Counted from the stretch's first letter, positions 27,581 to 37,169 are shown. The stretch is 64,000 nucleotides of DNA from JBCCTX01 sp964468435 (GCA_964468435.1 CAYXVE010000021.1:5768-69767), one strand, 5' to 3'. Translations and numbers: made by a program. The notes: generated by a model from the letters alone, not told the origin.

Positions 27581-28042
27581 ATGGCTGTTTTCAATCTAAA
27601 AATTAATGGTAAAGAAAAACAGTTTGATGTAGATCCGGATACTCCTATGTTGTGGGTATTGAGAGATCACGCCAAACTGGTAGGAACAAAGTTTGGGTGT
27701 GGAATTGCCCAATGTGGTGCCTGTACCATCCTGGTAGATGGAGCTGCGATGCGTTCCTGCTCCGTGCCTATATCCAGCATAGGCGGCAAAGCCGTTACGA
27801 CTATTGAAGGGCTGTCTGAAGACGGAGATCATCCGTTACAGCTTGCCTGGCTCGAGCATGATGTACCTCAATGTGGATATTGTCAGGCTGGGCAGATTAT
27901 GAATGCTGCAGCCCTTTTAGCGCGCAATCCCAATCCTGCAGATGAGGAAATCGAAATTGCAATGAATGGCAATCTATGCCGTTGTGGAACTTATCTCAGA
28001 ATCAAAGCTGCCATTAAGACAGCTGCTGAGAAAATGGGTTAA
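27581..28042 (+). CDS. (2Fe-2S) subunit of a molybdenum hydroxylase (isoquinoline 1-oxidoreductase alpha type)
   Basis: This 153-residue protein carries two [2Fe-2S] clusters: a plant-type site in FGCGIAQCGACTILVDG (about residues 41-57) and the helical site CGYCQAGQ with CRCGTY near the end. It passes electrons from the molybdopterin subunit encoded 50 bases downstream. With no FAD subunit in the operon, the enzyme resembles the IorAB group that gives electrons to a membrane or periplasmic acceptor. No signal is seen; it would travel with its Tat-exported partner. Confidence 0.94.
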   Translation: MAVFNLKINGKEKQFDVDPDTPMLWVLRDHAKLVGTKFGCGIAQCGACTILVDGAAMRSCSVPISSIGGKAVTTIEGLSEDGDHPLQLAWLEHDVPQCGYCQAGQIMNAAALLARNPNPADEEIEIAMNGNLCRCGTYLRIKAAIKTAAEKMG

Positions 28043-28092
28043 TCTTTTTTATTCGTTCTGGTGATTTATACCTAATCCCCTAACAAAACATT

Positions 28093-30294
28093 ATGACTTT
28101 AATCAAATCAACTTACAATAGAAGATCTTTTCTCAAGGCTTCTGCCGCAGCAGGTGGAGGTCTGATGCTGAGCTTTGGCTGGTTGGCATCCTGTACGCCC
28201 AAAGGCAAAATGGCCAAGGGTATGCCTGAAGAGTGGACCGAAGTCAATGCTTTTCTGAAAGTCGGAGACAATGGCCTCGTAACTATTTTCTCCCCTAATC
28301 CAGAGATTGGACAAAATGTCAAAACTTCTATGCCTATGATCGTGGCTGAAGAGCTGGATGTAAGATGGGAAGATGTGATCGTGGAGCAGGCAGGACTTGA
28401 CACAGATAAATATACCCGTCAGGTTGCTGGTGGTAGTCAGTCGATTCGCCAAAGCTGGAAAGGGCTCCGTACAGCAGGTGCCACTGCTCGTAAAATGCTC
28501 ATGGAAACTGCTGCAAAGCAGTGGGAAGTTCCCGTTTCCGAACTGACTACCTCAGAAGGGGTAATCATGCATGAGAAGTCTGGAAAGAAAATTGGTTATG
28601 GAGAAGTAGCTACTGCAGCCGCAGATATCGCAGTTCCCGAAGATGTAGAACTCAAAGATCCTAAGGATTTCAAGATCATCGGTCATAGCCAGAAAAATGT
28701 AGATGCCAGAGAGATCCTAACGGGTAAAGCTTTATTTGGACTTGATATACAGCGCGAAGGCATGATGATTGCCATGATCGAACATGCTCCAGCATTCGGG
28801 ATGAAGCTGAAGTCTATGGACGCCAGCAAGGCTAAGGCCATGCCCGGTATCAAGGATGTATTTACGATCCAGACCTATCCTGAGGGAGTAGAGCGGCAGT
28901 GGTCTGATACGAATGCTTTTACAGAACTGGTTGTAGTATTGGGAGAAACGACCTGGCAGGTGATGAAGGCTAAAAGAGCACTCTTACTAGAATGGGAACA
29001 GGATACAAAAGCTGAAAGTACTGAAGATCACGAAGCTGGTCTTAGCAGAGTGATCGCTCAAGGTGCTAAGGAAGCCTCCAGAAGAGATGGTAATCCAGAA
29101 GCCGCTTTCAAAAATGCTGCGAAAGTTGTAGAGCGGGAGTACAGTGCACCTTTTCTGGCTCACAACACCATGGAACCCATGAATTTCTTCGCGCATGTAA
29201 CAGCGGACTTTGCAGACCTGGAGGGACCTGTCCAGACACCTGAAAGCATGCGTACTACCTTGACTCGGGTACTGGGACTACCTGAAGAAAAAATATCCAT
29301 CATGATGACCCGCATGGGAGGTGGATTTGGTCGTCGTCTGTATGGTAACTTTGGAGTAGAAGCCGCTGTCATATCACAGCAAGCAGGAGTTCCTGTTAAG
29401 CTGGTATACACCCGAGAGGACGATATGACACAAGGGACATACCGCCCTGCTTATAAGATGCTATATCGGGCAGCACTGGATGAAAACAATAATCTGATTG
29501 CTTTCCACGTGAGAGGTGCTGGTGTACACGGAGGACCTGTATTTGCCAATCGTTTCCCAGCAGGTGCAGTCGACAACTATCTCGCCGAAAACCTTTCACT
29601 TGATTCCAATATATCTACAGGTGCATGGCGTGCACCACGTTCCAACTTTGTCGCAGGTGCTGAGCAATCATTCCTGGATGAAGTAGCAGAGGCTGCTGGA
29701 AAAGATCCAATCGACTTCCGCTTGGAATTGTTTGACAGGGCTATGAAGAATCCTGTCGGTGAGGACAACGATTATGATGCAGAGCGTTATGCAGGTGTTT
29801 TGAAGATGGTGAAAGAAAAATCCAACTGGGGTGAAGATGTGGAGGGTGTGTACCGTGGTGTTTCTGCCTATTTTTGCCACAACTCATATGTTGCCCAGGT
29901 GGTAGATTTGATGATGAAAAACGATAAGCCTCGGGTGAAGAAAGTATGGTGTGCAGTAGATTGTGGAATCGTTGTTAATCCCGATGCAGCCCGAAACCAG
30001 GTAGAGGGAGGTATTGTAGACGGAATCGGACATGCTACTTACAGTGCTTTGACCTTCAAAGACGGAAAGCCCGAGCAGCGTAACTTCGATACTTATAGGC
30101 TGATTCGACATACAGAAGCTCCACTAGAGGTCGAAACATTTTTCGCAGACAACGGAATTGATCCCACAGGGCTAGGTGAGCCTTCCTTACCGCCTATACA
30201 AGCAGCTTTAGCTAATGCTTTGGCAAAGGCAACGGGTGAGCGTGTATATGCTCAGCCATTCGCCAGAAAGATTCAGTCACTGGGAAATACATGA
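28093..30294 (+). CDS. Molybdopterin-binding subunit of a molybdenum hydroxylase (IorB/aldehyde oxidase type)
   Basis: This 733-residue subunit has a twin-arginine signal NRRSFLKASAAAGGG followed by WLASC, so it may become a Tat lipoprotein. The molybdopterin cytosine dinucleotide fold is indicated by PNPEIGQNVKTSMPMIVAEE, the RMGGGFGRR block, and the final GLGEPSLPP with the conserved active-site Glu. It pairs with the small iron-sulfur protein just upstream. Such enzymes hydroxylate N-heterocycles or aldehydes; the substrate is not known. No XdhC-type maturation factor is nearby. Confidence 0.93.
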   Translation: MTLIKSTYNRRSFLKASAAAGGGLMLSFGWLASCTPKGKMAKGMPEEWTEVNAFLKVGDNGLVTIFSPNPEIGQNVKTSMPMIVAEELDVRWEDVIVEQAGLDTDKYTRQVAGGSQSIRQSWKGLRTAGATARKMLMETAAKQWEVPVSELTTSEGVIMHEKSGKKIGYGEVATAAADIAVPEDVELKDPKDFKIIGHSQKNVDAREILTGKALFGLDIQREGMMIAMIEHAPAFGMKLKSMDASKAKAMPGIKDVFTIQTYPEGVERQWSDTNAFTELVVVLGETTWQVMKAKRALLLEWEQDTKAESTEDHEAGLSRVIAQGAKEASRRDGNPEAAFKNAAKVVEREYSAPFLAHNTMEPMNFFAHVTADFADLEGPVQTPESMRTTLTRVLGLPEEKISIMMTRMGGGFGRRLYGNFGVEAAVISQQAGVPVKLVYTREDDMTQGTYRPAYKMLYRAALDENNNLIAFHVRGAGVHGGPVFANRFPAGAVDNYLAENLSLDSNISTGAWRAPRSNFVAGAEQSFLDEVAEAAGKDPIDFRLELFDRAMKNPVGEDNDYDAERYAGVLKMVKEKSNWGEDVEGVYRGVSAYFCHNSYVAQVVDLMMKNDKPRVKKVWCAVDCGIVVNPDAARNQVEGGIVDGIGHATYSALTFKDGKPEQRNFDTYRLIRHTEAPLEVETFFADNGIDPTGLGEPSLPPIQAALANALAKATGERVYAQPFARKIQSLGNT

Positions 30295-30371
30295 TCGCTT
30301 ATCCTAGGTCTAGAGCATGAAAAAATAGTGGGTACCTGGTTTTGCTAAAGCTCATTGTGGGCACGGATATT

Positions 30372-30841
30372 TTAGGTTCCATCATCTATGCGATAGTATA
30401 CATCAACTATAGGACTAGCTTTTAAAATCAATGCATACTCACGTAATGAGGTCAGTTGACGCTAATGGGAAAATTTTGCTCCACGATCAAAATCTGCGGT
30501 AGATTCTCATAATATCGTAACTGCCAGAATAGGATTTATAAGTGCTTTTGGATCTTTTTTGCTGGTTTGTGGCTTATTACATACTACGGAAATATTTGGA
30601 AAGTAAGTTTCTCTGGTTAAAGCGATGTGAACTTTGACACCACCACCATAAGTTATACAAAGCTGATCCTTAATCAATAGGAAATTAAGGATACTGGGGC
30701 TAAAATTTATAGCAATTTGGCAATGCGTGAGTGTGCTCCCCGCTGTAGCGGTACCCATCGTGATATTCATACTTTAGTTCAGAGGAAGCCTCAATCGCTA
30801 AGTATTCTTCATCGGTGTAAGTAGATAATTTTTTTCTCCAT
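30372..30841 (-). pseudogene. Decayed Uma2-family endonuclease (DUF820)
   Basis: Reading across frames gives a Uma2 protein nearly from end to end. The N-terminus has STYTDEEYLAIEASSELKYE and YHDG. A frame break near 30765 follows, then TMGTATAGSTLTH, ITYGGGVKVHI and YFPNISVVCNKP. The expected VTILSESTADFDRG is broken by TGA at 30509-30507 (one base from TCA). FSHYRQ is broken by TAG at 30464-30462. SLREYALI and VYYRIDDGT complete it. The first ATG and the homology differ by one base in an A7 run. Two nonsense codons and two frame breaks make a sequencing error unlikely. These are restriction-endonuclease-fold proteins common in multicopy families. Confidence 0.8.
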
Positions 30842-31170
30842 ATGATTACATGTTACATCATTTGCAAATATACGGAAAATGGTGGAAGGGCATGAAGGGG
30901 AATTAATTATTCATTAGCTACTTTTCAGTGCATTATATTTTTTTTACATGAGGTAGATACCATTCAGGCACATCAAACCTGAATGGTATAGCACGTCGAG
31001 CAAAGGGCTGCTGGTAGACTGGGGTGCTAGATTAAATGATCTGTTAGCTGAGGTCCCTCAGGCAGGCCATTTGAGGCATTAAAAATGGGATTTTAAAAAA
31101 GTATAAACAATATTGCCACGTTGCTTTTTAGATTTAAATTAGTATATTTTAAAACATAAAATATATTTAT
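30842..31170. other. Gene-free stretch with a 12-bp hairpin
   Basis: ATACCATTCAGG at 30957-30968 pairs perfectly with CCTGAATGGTAT at 30978-30989 round a 9-base loop. No T-run follows in either direction, so it is not a clear terminator. A slightly GC-richer piece at 31000-31080 gives short frames without recognisable similarity. Nothing else is seen. Confidence 0.5.
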
Positions 31171-31178
31171 TACATTTG
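31171..31178 (+). promoter_or_regulatory. Candidate -7 element of the FIST-kinase operon
   Basis: TACATTTG matches TAnnTTTG, with a TTTT 20 bases upstream at 31147-31150 in the -33 place. The FIST ATG lies 66 bases downstream. Confidence 0.4.
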
Positions 31179-31243
31179 GCATTCAATAAGTTACTACTTG
31201 CTCAGTTTGATATATCGAATTACGTTTCATTAAATCAAATTGA

Positions 31244-32359
31244 ATGAAAAAGGTATTTATTTCCGGGAATCACAGTCCGGAAGCTTTTCACCTTGCCATA
31301 CGTGAATATGAAGAAAATCCCCATATCCAGGCTGTTTTAATCCTAACTGCATCGGGTACGACAATTTTTACCAGTCAATACGATAGCATTTTGAAGCAGA
31401 CAGACCTTGCTGTGATTGGAGGGGTGTTCCCAGAAATTATCTATGAAGGACGCAGATATGGAGAAGGGACAGTCATGGTGGGATGGACTCAGCCCATGAC
31501 AGCCATTCCCATTACATCTTTTGAAGATGAGGACGCTGTAAATACCTGGATTAAAGACGGTCTTGATGGTATAAATTCTGAGGGGAAGACATTGTTTGTA
31601 TTCGTAGACTCATTGATACATCACAAGTCTTATTTGTTTGACAGTCTCTACAATGCACTAGGTACCGTCCCTAACTATGTAGGAGGAGGGGCTGGATCTC
31701 TGGAATTCAACAGTTTTCCCTGTATATTTACTAATCTGGGTATTCTGGAAAAAGGTGCTGTGATAGGGATTGTAAATTTAGAAACATCCATTGGGGTATC
31801 TCATGGATGGGAGACTATCGGTGAGCCATTGAAAGTAACAGAGGCTCAAGACAATCAGATCAAAACGCTAGACTGGAAACCTGCGATGGACGTATATCAG
31901 GAGATCGTCGAAAGACATTCAGAAAAGCCTTTTGATTTTAACGATTTTTTTGGAACGACTAAATCTTATCCCTTTGGCATTGCTAAACTGGATGCAGAGA
32001 TGGTGGTCAGGGATCCCTACATGCAGAAAAATGGTGTGGTGTTCACCCTTGACAATATCGAACCAGGAAGTCATATCAATATCATGTATGGCAATTTTAA
32101 TAGTATGATCCAGGGTGCCTTGAATGCTCGTGATATGGCTTTCAATACCTATGGGCATGGGCATCCTGCAGAACTATTTCTCATCGATTGTATTTCCAGG
32201 GTATTATTCATGAATGATTACTATGACCAGGAGCTTCTACGACTAGACCCTGATTGCAAGGGTTTTGGAGCACTTACACTCGGAGAGATAGCCAATAATG
32301 GGGATGCTTATTTGGAGATATATAATAAAACAGCCGTAGTCTGTGCTATTTATGAGTGA
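31244..32359 (+). CDS. FIST-domain sensory protein
   Basis: This 371-residue protein is made of the FIST_N domain (about residues 20-215) and FIST_C (about 225-350), with MKKVFISGN at the start, VGGGAGSLEFN in the middle and PAELFLIDCISR near the end. FIST domains are predicted small-ligand sensors of signal-transduction proteins, often encoded with kinases or cyclases. No signal or membrane helix is seen, so it is cytosolic. Its final bases contain the start codon of the histidine kinase (ATGAGTGA), so translation is coupled and the two proteins are probably made in fixed ratio. Confidence 0.88.
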   Translation: MKKVFISGNHSPEAFHLAIREYEENPHIQAVLILTASGTTIFTSQYDSILKQTDLAVIGGVFPEIIYEGRRYGEGTVMVGWTQPMTAIPITSFEDEDAVNTWIKDGLDGINSEGKTLFVFVDSLIHHKSYLFDSLYNALGTVPNYVGGGAGSLEFNSFPCIFTNLGILEKGAVIGIVNLETSIGVSHGWETIGEPLKVTEAQDNQIKTLDWKPAMDVYQEIVERHSEKPFDFNDFFGTTKSYPFGIAKLDAEMVVRDPYMQKNGVVFTLDNIEPGSHINIMYGNFNSMIQGALNARDMAFNTYGHGHPAELFLIDCISRVLFMNDYYDQELLRLDPDCKGFGALTLGEIANNGDAYLEIYNKTAVVCAIYE

Positions 32360-34733
32360 TAGAACCAAAGATATACTAAGTGAAGTATTACTTGAGCTCA
32401 CCTTAGTAATTGGGAATGAATCCTATTTTAATAATATCCAACGTAAAACGGTCTCGCTTTGGCTGCGTAGGCTGGGGTGCACAGTAGGAGGATTGATCCA
32501 AACAGTGAGCGCTACAAATTCTATTGAGTTGCAGTATATTATACCTGCTTATCTCAAACGCGAACCCCTAGATCCTTTGATCAGGGAAACTATTCTTCAC
32601 GGTAAGATTTCTTTCTATGAAGAAATATTTGATCAAGGTGAATATAATTATGTTTTTCCTTTGGGAAGAGGGCGGTACTTTTGGTTTAAGAGAAACCACA
32701 ACCTTACTAAAGCACAATGTAGTGAGATGTTTCCTGTTACGCAGTTTTTTGCGAAAGCCCTGGACAATGCCGAAGAAAAGGAAAAGCGTCTGAACATAGA
32801 GCAACAATTGGAGCGTGAAAAGCGATTGCTTAGGACTGTGATTGATCATATCCCAGATGCTATTTATCTGAAAGATCAAAACCTGAAGAAAATTTTGACC
32901 AATCAGGCTGATCTAAACTATACGGGTTACAGACATGAAGAAGAGATATTAGGAAAAACAGACCGTGAAATCTTTGGTGAATACGTAGATGAGACATATG
33001 AGGAAATTGAACAAGGGATACTGGAAAGCGGGATACCTGTAGTCGATCGTGAAGAAGCGTTTTTCAACCAGAAGGGAGAAAAAAAGTGGCTATTGACTTC
33101 TAAATTTCCCTATCGGGATATACGAGGTGATATTATGGGAGTAGTGGGTATTAGTCGTGACATTACCGAAAGCAAGGCCGTTCAGGAACAGGCCGAGCGG
33201 CTCTCTTTGGTGGCAAGTCAGACTACCAATGGCGTAATTATCACAGATGTGGAAGGAAGAGTAGAGTGGATTAATGAGGGTTTTACGCGTCTAACGGGTT
33301 ATAGCCTGGAAGAGATGAGGGGTAAGTTTCCTGGAGAATTGCTGCAAGGTCCTGATTCTAATCCGCAAGTTGTTCAAGTAATGGCAGAAGCACTTAAAAA
33401 GCGAGAATCATTTGAAGTTGAACTGGTCAATTACAAAAAGGATGGTACACCCTACTGGATTCATATCAACTGCAATCCCTTACGTGATGGAAAAGGGATC
33501 ATTCAAGGATTTATGGCTATAGAGTCAGATATCACAGAAATGGTGATCAATCGGGAGGAATTGATTCGGGCCAAGTATATCGCAGAAAAAGCGCAGGAAG
33601 CTGAGAAAACCTTTCTCACCAATATCAGCCACGAGATACGTACCCCGTTGAATGCTATTATTGGCATGACAAGTTTGCTACAAGATACCTCCCACACTCC
33701 GGAGCAAATTGATTATCTGCAAACACTGGATCATTCTTCCAGATTTTTGCTCAAACTGATTACCGATATCCTGGATCTCGCAAAAATCGAATCTGGAAAA
33801 ATTGAGGTTCAGCAAAAAGAGTTTGACCTGAAAGGTTGTTTAAAAACTATCCAGCAGACCTTCCAGATCAAAGCACAGCATAAACCTATAAAGGTTTTGT
33901 TAGACATGGATCAGGAAGTACCAGAATATGTTAAGGGTGATGAAATCTTATTTCAGCAAGTACTCCACAACCTCATGAGTAACGCCGAGAAGTTTACCCA
34001 CCAGGGGGAGATCATGCTTACTTGTTCAGTGAGGGGTAGGACAAATGATGATGTTACGTTAAATATTACAGTATCTGATACAGGAATCGGAATGAGTGAA
34101 AGGGAGCAAGAGCGTATTTTCGAAAAATTTCGCCAGGTAGGTCCTGCCAATAGCCTGAATCAGAAAGGTACAGGGCTGGGATTGGCGATTACAAGAGAAA
34201 TTGTTGAGTTATTGGGAGGAAGGATTACGGTTGACAGTGAAGAGGGAAAGGGTACTACCTTTTCTTTTTACCTACCTTTTATGCTTTGTGAGAGTACCTC
34301 TGTAAGAAAAATTCACGTTGAAAAATTCTATTCTGCCAATGTATTCAATCCAGCACTTGTACCAGTTAGCAGAGTGTTAATTGTAGAGGATAATCTGATT
34401 AATCAGAAGTATATTTCCCGGTTGATGGATAAGCTCCATATCGAATACGATATTGCCAACAATGGCAAGGAAGCTGTAGAGCTGGTCGTTCAGCAACGTT
34501 ATGGTGCCATATTCATGGATATCCACATGCCCGAGATGGATGGCTATGAGGCTACCCAGTGGATTCGCAATTCTAAAAACCTCAACCAGACCACTCCTAT
34601 CATAGCCATTACCGCCTCAGCCATGACCGAGCAAAAAGACAAAGCATTGAGTATGGGTATGAATGACTATCTTACCAAGCCTTTTACTCCTCCACAATTG
34701 AAGGAAAAATTGGGACGCTATGTAGCGAAGTAA
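32352..34733 (+). CDS. Cytosolic hybrid histidine kinase with two PAS domains and a receiver
   Basis: This 793-residue protein shows, in order: a unique N-terminal region (1-145, perhaps GAF-like), PAS (about 160-275), PAS (about 285-400), HisKA with the phospho-accepting His in ISHEIRTPLNAIIGM, and HATPase with NLMSNAEKFT, DTGIGM and GTGLGLAI. The receiver (about 670-790) has MDIHMPEMDGYE and LTKPF. No membrane span is present. The second PAS has a LOV-like LLQGPDSN loop but lacks the photo-active Cys. It should relay phosphate to its own receiver; no Hpt protein or output regulator is adjacent. The partner FIST gene upstream is the likely signal input. The start at 32352 is set by the 8-base overlap. 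Confidence 0.93.
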   Translation: MSDRTKDILSEVLLELTLVIGNESYFNNIQRKTVSLWLRRLGCTVGGLIQTVSATNSIELQYIIPAYLKREPLDPLIRETILHGKISFYEEIFDQGEYNYVFPLGRGRYFWFKRNHNLTKAQCSEMFPVTQFFAKALDNAEEKEKRLNIEQQLEREKRLLRTVIDHIPDAIYLKDQNLKKILTNQADLNYTGYRHEEEILGKTDREIFGEYVDETYEEIEQGILESGIPVVDREEAFFNQKGEKKWLLTSKFPYRDIRGDIMGVVGISRDITESKAVQEQAERLSLVASQTTNGVIITDVEGRVEWINEGFTRLTGYSLEEMRGKFPGELLQGPDSNPQVVQVMAEALKKRESFEVELVNYKKDGTPYWIHINCNPLRDGKGIIQGFMAIESDITEMVINREELIRAKYIAEKAQEAEKTFLTNISHEIRTPLNAIIGMTSLLQDTSHTPEQIDYLQTLDHSSRFLLKLITDILDLAKIESGKIEVQQKEFDLKGCLKTIQQTFQIKAQHKPIKVLLDMDQEVPEYVKGDEILFQQVLHNLMSNAEKFTHQGEIMLTCSVRGRTNDDVTLNITVSDTGIGMSEREQERIFEKFRQVGPANSLNQKGTGLGLAITREIVELLGGRITVDSEEGKGTTFSFYLPFMLCESTSVRKIHVEKFYSANVFNPALVPVSRVLIVEDNLINQKYISRLMDKLHIEYDIANNGKEAVELVVQQRYGAIFMDIHMPEMDGYEATQWIRNSKNLNQTTPIIAITASAMTEQKDKALSMGMNDYLTKPFTPPQLKEKLGRYVAK

Positions 34734-34810
34734 CACAGGTCTGTATCGGGTTATACAGCTCAAACATTACCGCCTGAACAATGGTTTTACATAAAGTTAT
34801 ATGATTTACT

Positions 34811-35278
34811 ATGAGATTTCAAAAGTTGTTTATCAAACTTATACTTACAACCATTGTCCTTTTAAATTATTTACCCGTATTAAGCCAATCCTCTATGTCT
34901 AAGAGTCTCAATGGATACACCCGTAATGTACTAGGCACCAGGCTCCAGACCTGCTGCACTGATCCTATGACTGGATTTTATCGCGATGGAAACTGTGAAA
35001 CTGGCCCAGAAGATCATGGAACACATGTCGTTTGTGCCGAGATGACCCAGGAATTTCTGGAATTCACCAAGTCCAGAGGTAATGATCTCAGTACACCCAT
35101 CCCCTTGTATCGCTTTCCCGGACTAAAGCCAGGTGATAAGTGGTGCCTTTGCGCCTTGCGCTGGAAGGAAGCATTTGAGGCTGGGGTAGCACCCCCCGTG
35201 ATTTTGGAGCGCACTCATGAAAAGGCGTTGGAGTTTGTTGAATGGGATGACTTGAAGGCGCGTGAACTGCAGGAATAG
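34811..35278 (+). CDS. DUF2237 protein with a predicted signal peptide
   Basis: Residues about 33-150 match DUF2237 closely: NVLGTRLQTCCTDPMTGFYR, GPEDHGTHVVCAEMT, FPGLKPGDKWCLCALRW and AGVAPPVILERTHEKALE. Cysteines are conserved in the CC, VVC and CLC places. Unlike most members, this one opens with a hydrophobic segment (FIKLILTTIVLLNYLPVLSQ), which looks like a cleavable signal. An internal ATG (codon 29) would give the usual short cytosolic form. The function of the family is unknown. Confidence 0.9.
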   Translation: MRFQKLFIKLILTTIVLLNYLPVLSQSSMSKSLNGYTRNVLGTRLQTCCTDPMTGFYRDGNCETGPEDHGTHVVCAEMTQEFLEFTKSRGNDLSTPIPLYRFPGLKPGDKWCLCALRWKEAFEAGVAPPVILERTHEKALEFVEWDDLKARELQE

Positions 35279-35435
35279 AAATCGATGCAAGTCTGGCTAT
35301 AGCGATGACTTACACGTTTTTTTATCTGCTGGCATTTCATAATCAGAACAAACCTGTCTCATTCAGTAAAATCTGCGTCAGAAAACATAATCCTTATCTA
35401 TTTGCTTTTCCTTGTTGGAAATACTATTATGATCT

Positions 35436-35912
35436 ATGGAACAAGATAAGGAACACTTTCACGAGCACGAACCCGGACACGATTTGCATGTCGAACACGA
35501 AGACCCCACCATTGCTTTTTTACACAAGGTTATACGCTTGGCTGTAAAAATCTTAGCTATTCTTATGGTGCTTGTTATTGTTTGGGGAATTGGTGATGTC
35601 GTATATATCCTATACCAGCGTATAACCCAGCCGCCAATTTTGCTTTTACAGATCAATGATATCCTGGCTACCTTTGGTGCATTTCTGGCCGTGCTAATCG
35701 CCATTGAGATATTCATCAATATCAAGATGTATCTTACCTCTAATGTGATCCCGGTGCGCCTCGTGATCGCAACGGCTCTGATGGCCATCGCCCGTAAGGT
35801 GATTATCTTTGACTTTGAGAAAATCACGCCAGCCTACATCTATGGGACAGCAAGCGTGATTCTGGCATTAGGAATTACTTATTGGCTAATTACCAGAAAA
35901 GAATCACTTTAG
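35436..35912 (+). CDS. PsiE-like phosphate-starvation-inducible membrane protein
   Basis: This 158-residue protein has a His/Glu/Asp-rich N-terminus (residues 1-25) and four membrane helices at about 35-60, 72-95, 105-122 and 131-152. The block AIEIFINIKMYL with VIPVRLVIATALMAIARKVI is characteristic of the PsiE family. The His-rich cytosolic start could bind metal, which is only a guess. The stop overlaps the convergent GH5 gene by 4 bases. The 157-base space upstream holds nothing recognisable. Confidence 0.85.
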   Translation: MEQDKEHFHEHEPGHDLHVEHEDPTIAFLHKVIRLAVKILAILMVLVIVWGIGDVVYILYQRITQPPILLLQINDILATFGAFLAVLIAIEIFINIKMYLTSNVIPVRLVIATALMAIARKVIIFDFEKITPAYIYGTASVILALGITYWLITRKESL

Positions 35913-37069
35913 GATTCCATCAATAGTTTGAGCAGCTTGCGATCCAGCTTATGCCCATACCAATCTTCATAGTCAACATCCTCGCGTCCTGAGTCAAGGA
36001 TGCCAAAGCTGCCTTTAAACTCCCAGAGCGCAAACCCGATCCCATTTGTCTTAAAAATATCCAGAACGTCGCTAAACCACGCCAGGAACACATCATGAGG
36101 CGTTTTGTTCCAGCAACCACATTCCCCACAGTGCACTCCTACCCCTCTTTGGATGAGTTCAATCCAGGGTTTGTACATTTCTTCTAGCATCGCGCGACTG
36201 AGATATTGATCTCCTACCTGGCCTGGCCATTTGGGGACAGTAAGGTTTTCGGTATCTTTGAAGACCCATGGAGCTTTGTAGTGGGAAATGATTCCCGGAT
36301 TATATCCACGGCAACTTTGCGCGATATTCAGATCCTCAATTTCAGGAATTACATCCCTGCCTATATTATTGCCATCGGCAATGATCAGGTGATCAGGATT
36401 TTTCTTTCTGATGGCTTCAGAAGTAGCCAAAGCCATTTTTCGATATAGATCTCCAGGGATAGGGCCACGTGTGGAATGTTGATCATTCATGTCCTCCCTC
36501 ACACAGGGTTCATTCAGTAAATCAAAGCTGATCCTGTCGCGAGACACGTTTTTAAATCTTTTGGCCCAGAATTTCCAGTGCCACGCAAAATCGTCCATAG
36601 CCTCTTGATCTTTCCAAAGATCATAAGGTTCCATAAATCCAGCATTTACACAGAACCCAGGGGCCCGGTGAAGATTTAAACTGACATGTAGATTATATTT
36701 ATGGGCCATATACACCAACTTTTCGACCCTTTCTACAGCGCTCTTATCAATTTTTCTGACGCTTTTGGGAGTAATGGGTTGGCTCCTGTCAAATTTCACA
36801 TAAGAGGGGTATGCCATTGGAACCCTCACAAAATCAAAGCCCCAATCGGCCATCCATTTGAAGTATTCTTCTTTGACCCCCTCCCGTGCATTGGCGGGAT
36901 CAGGAGAGAAAAAATCCAGTAAATTGAACCCTTTCCATCTCGGAATAGGGTTGTGTGCTTTTGGGATAGGCTTTGAAAGCGCCCGGTTGGCTCCTACGAT
37001 TATGCCAACGCCCGTTATGGCAGAAGTTCGAATAAATTCGCGTCGATTGAATGAAAATGCTTTTTGCAT
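35909..37069 (-). CDS. Glycoside hydrolase family 5 (cellulase-like), Tat-exported
   Basis: This 386-residue enzyme begins with a twin-arginine signal (NRREFIRTSAITGVGI). The TIM-barrel follows, with GFNLLDFF, DFVRVPMAY and HVSLNLHRAPG. The acid-base Glu lies in FDLLNEPC (about residue 187). The nucleophilic Glu is in VHCGECGCWN near 318. The final GIGFALWEFKGSFGILDSGR fits GH5 well. It would act on beta-linked polysaccharide in the periplasm or at the surface. Confidence 0.92.
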   Translation of the reverse strand: MQKAFSFNRREFIRTSAITGVGIIVGANRALSKPIPKAHNPIPRWKGFNLLDFFSPDPANAREGVKEEYFKWMADWGFDFVRVPMAYPSYVKFDRSQPITPKSVRKIDKSAVERVEKLVYMAHKYNLHVSLNLHRAPGFCVNAGFMEPYDLWKDQEAMDDFAWHWKFWAKRFKNVSRDRISFDLLNEPCVREDMNDQHSTRGPIPGDLYRKMALATSEAIRKKNPDHLIIADGNNIGRDVIPEIEDLNIAQSCRGYNPGIISHYKAPWVFKDTENLTVPKWPGQVGDQYLSRAMLEEMYKPWIELIQRGVGVHCGECGCWNKTPHDVFLAWFSDVLDIFKTNGIGFALWEFKGSFGILDSGREDVDYEDWYGHKLDRKLLKLLMES

Positions 37070-37169
37070 GAGTAGTAGTTATATTGTGCTATCAGTTTCG
37101 TCACTGCCTTGCACTGAACTGTATTGTACTTAGTGGAGCTGTACAAAATGGTGGTCCAGTGTCTCCCAT

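Noticed and set aside
30507..30770. 87-residue frame as an intact gene
   Set aside because: It is the middle piece of the broken Uma2 gene; both neighbouring pieces continue the family in other frames or past a stop.
30957..30989. Intrinsic terminator
   Set aside because: Perfect stem but no T-run after it on either strand.
33170..33560. Light-sensing LOV domain in the hybrid kinase
   Set aside because: The loop looks LOV-like, but the Cys that forms the flavin adduct is absent.
35305..35547. 80-residue plus-strand frame
   Set aside because: Overlaps the start of the PsiE-like gene in another frame and has no family features.
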